From contig VXCM01003392.1 of assembly GCA_014773175.1 (NCBI GenBank), positions 1-64,000 on the forward strand: a stretch of 64,000 nt of DNA, in the 5' to 3' direction. Shown here piece by piece: positions 62,749-64,000 of this stretch. Position 1 is the first letter of the stretch. Every line of letters starts with the position of its first letter. The position numbers were made by a program, and so were the translations under genes. The DNA is from Lucifuga dentata (Eukaryota > Chordata > Actinopteri > Ophidiiformes > Bythitidae). The notes beneath the pieces were generated by a model. The model did not search any database and was not told where the DNA came from. It worked only from the letters and a program-made list of their open reading frames with translations.

Positions 62749-64000
62749 TCATGTTCCTGTCTATTTGATGTTAGTAAGTCCAATAGTCACTGTCCATTTA
62801 TGTATTTTTTGGTCTCCACCAACTCCTGAGTAAAGTATCTAGCCTGCTAGTGGGTGAGAGCTGTGAGACTCAATCATGTAGTTCATAACGGAAAACCAAA
62901 ATAATGAGCGAAAATGGCTAAAAGCTGCACAGAACTGCACTGGATTTTCTGACTAGGATCCGCACATTGGTGACTTTTTACACTGACGTATTTGATTCAG
63001 TATAACATAAAAAATATGGCCTAATGAAGCAAATTCTGTTTTACTAAAGCAACAGTCACAAATTGTAATATCTTGGCAACATAAAGCTAATAAAAGCAGG
63101 TTCCTGCCATCACAGAGCTTAAACCACGTCACTGGCTGAATAATCACATGAAAAAAGAGTCCAGAGAGAAAGAATGAGGGAATGATGAACAAAAGTGAGA
63201 GTCAGCAAATGAGTCTGTTTGGCAGCGAGCGAGGAGACGCACGACTCGCTTCTCAAAAACTGTTTTTATCACAATCCAAACATCATAATGGGCTCGGTGT
63301 GTTTCCAGACAGTGATTAAATCCTTACTAGGATTCTGGTGTTGGTTTTCGCATTACGTTCTGCATTTCTGTATGTTTTAGAACTACAGACAGTCAAAGAT
63401 CTTTGGCAGGACAACAAGCTAAACTCACAACTCTGCCAAACATGACTGAAATAGCAGCAGCACAGCAACGTGACATGTTGGTGTTAGTAAAGCCAGAACA
63501 GAGAATCCCCGATATCTATTAATTGCGTTTGAGTTAGGATGACAGATATGGACTTTCTGCATTGTAGCTGATGATGTTTTGTGCAAATACTCAACATCTT
63601 GATATTTCACTTTCATGCACGTTACTTTGAGGTATAGGAAAGGCCAACAGCAGCCTGATAAATCACTCTTGTGTCCATTTATTACAGGGAGTGTTTGTGT
63701 TGAGGGGAGTTTTAGCATATAAATGATTGTGAGAGAAGGGCGAGTGACAGAGTGAGACAGAGTGTGCTGCATTTTGCTGGCATGCATTTGTGTGTGTGTG
63801 CGTGTGGCGAAGGCATGTGAAAATGCAGCCATATGTTTGCGTGGGTATAGGAATGATAACGTATCAAAAATGAATCTCTGCAACGGAACCTGCGACATCT
63901 TTCCTGTCAAACTCTCATTTTGGTGTGTTTTTGAAAAGAGAAATTTACACAACTGCTGCAAACACAATCATCTGACTTTTTCCTGCATGTTTGATTTGAT

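Larger units (their letters stand above)
60721..64000. other. 5' flank of nrp1
   Basis: Upstream of the gene. Contains MITEs at 61260 and 62396, poly-A tracts, and (TG)n at 62364-62394. No neighbouring gene can be read; 62749-64000 shows nothing I can name. Confidence 0.75.

Noticed and set aside
63425..63967. 180-codon minus-strand open frame near the window end
   Set aside because: No recognisable domain or coding-like codon use, and it includes CA-repeat translation (ATRTHTQMH). Probably chance.

Overview
The window is vertebrate DNA and, by gene content and repeats, almost certainly from a teleost fish. It carries eight split coding exons with good splice sites, abundant (CA)n and (GA)n tracts, several kinds of short DNA transposon, and 3' ends of L2/CR1-like LINEs. 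The species cannot be named from the sequence alone. It is a draft assembly: 26 isolated single N bases, many flanked by an exact repeat of about 62-67 bp, plus one 67-base gap.

The one gene I recognise with confidence is neuropilin-1 (nrp1) on the minus strand. Exons 1-8 run from the signal peptide at 59,909 down to 3,274 and encode about 428 residues: signal peptide, CUB a1, CUB a2 and the first coagulation-factor-type (F5/8C, b1) domain. Exon phases join perfectly. The a2 calcium-site acidic residues and all seven residues of the b1 C-end-rule (VEGF/semaphorin tail) pocket are present. The b2, MAM, transmembrane and cytoplasmic exons lie beyond the low-coordinate end. Exon 6 is damaged only by an assembly artefact, a 64-bp duplicated contig end around an N. 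A GC-rich putative promoter lies at about 60,350-60,720.

The rest is intron and 5' flank filled with repeats. The dominant one is a TTAA-flanked, roughly 585-bp non-autonomous transposon with long terminal inverted repeats (T2/Kolobok-like by its ends), present in about 20 complete or partial copies. It occurs in two internal architectures, one of them almost fully palindromic. Other elements are three Tigger/pogo-like MITEs, a Tc1-like MITE, a hAT-like MITE, a MITE with many sub-terminal repeats, an unclassified element nested in another repeat, five LINE or LINE-like fragments and two AGCTAGC-rich minisatellites.

The most gene-like signal not explained by nrp1 is a pair of plus-strand, GC3-rich open segments in intron 3 (about 30,206-30,424 and 31,027-31,275). 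They join in phase across GT/AG boundaries and end in a stop codon, and may be the last exons, or a remnant, of an unidentified nested gene.
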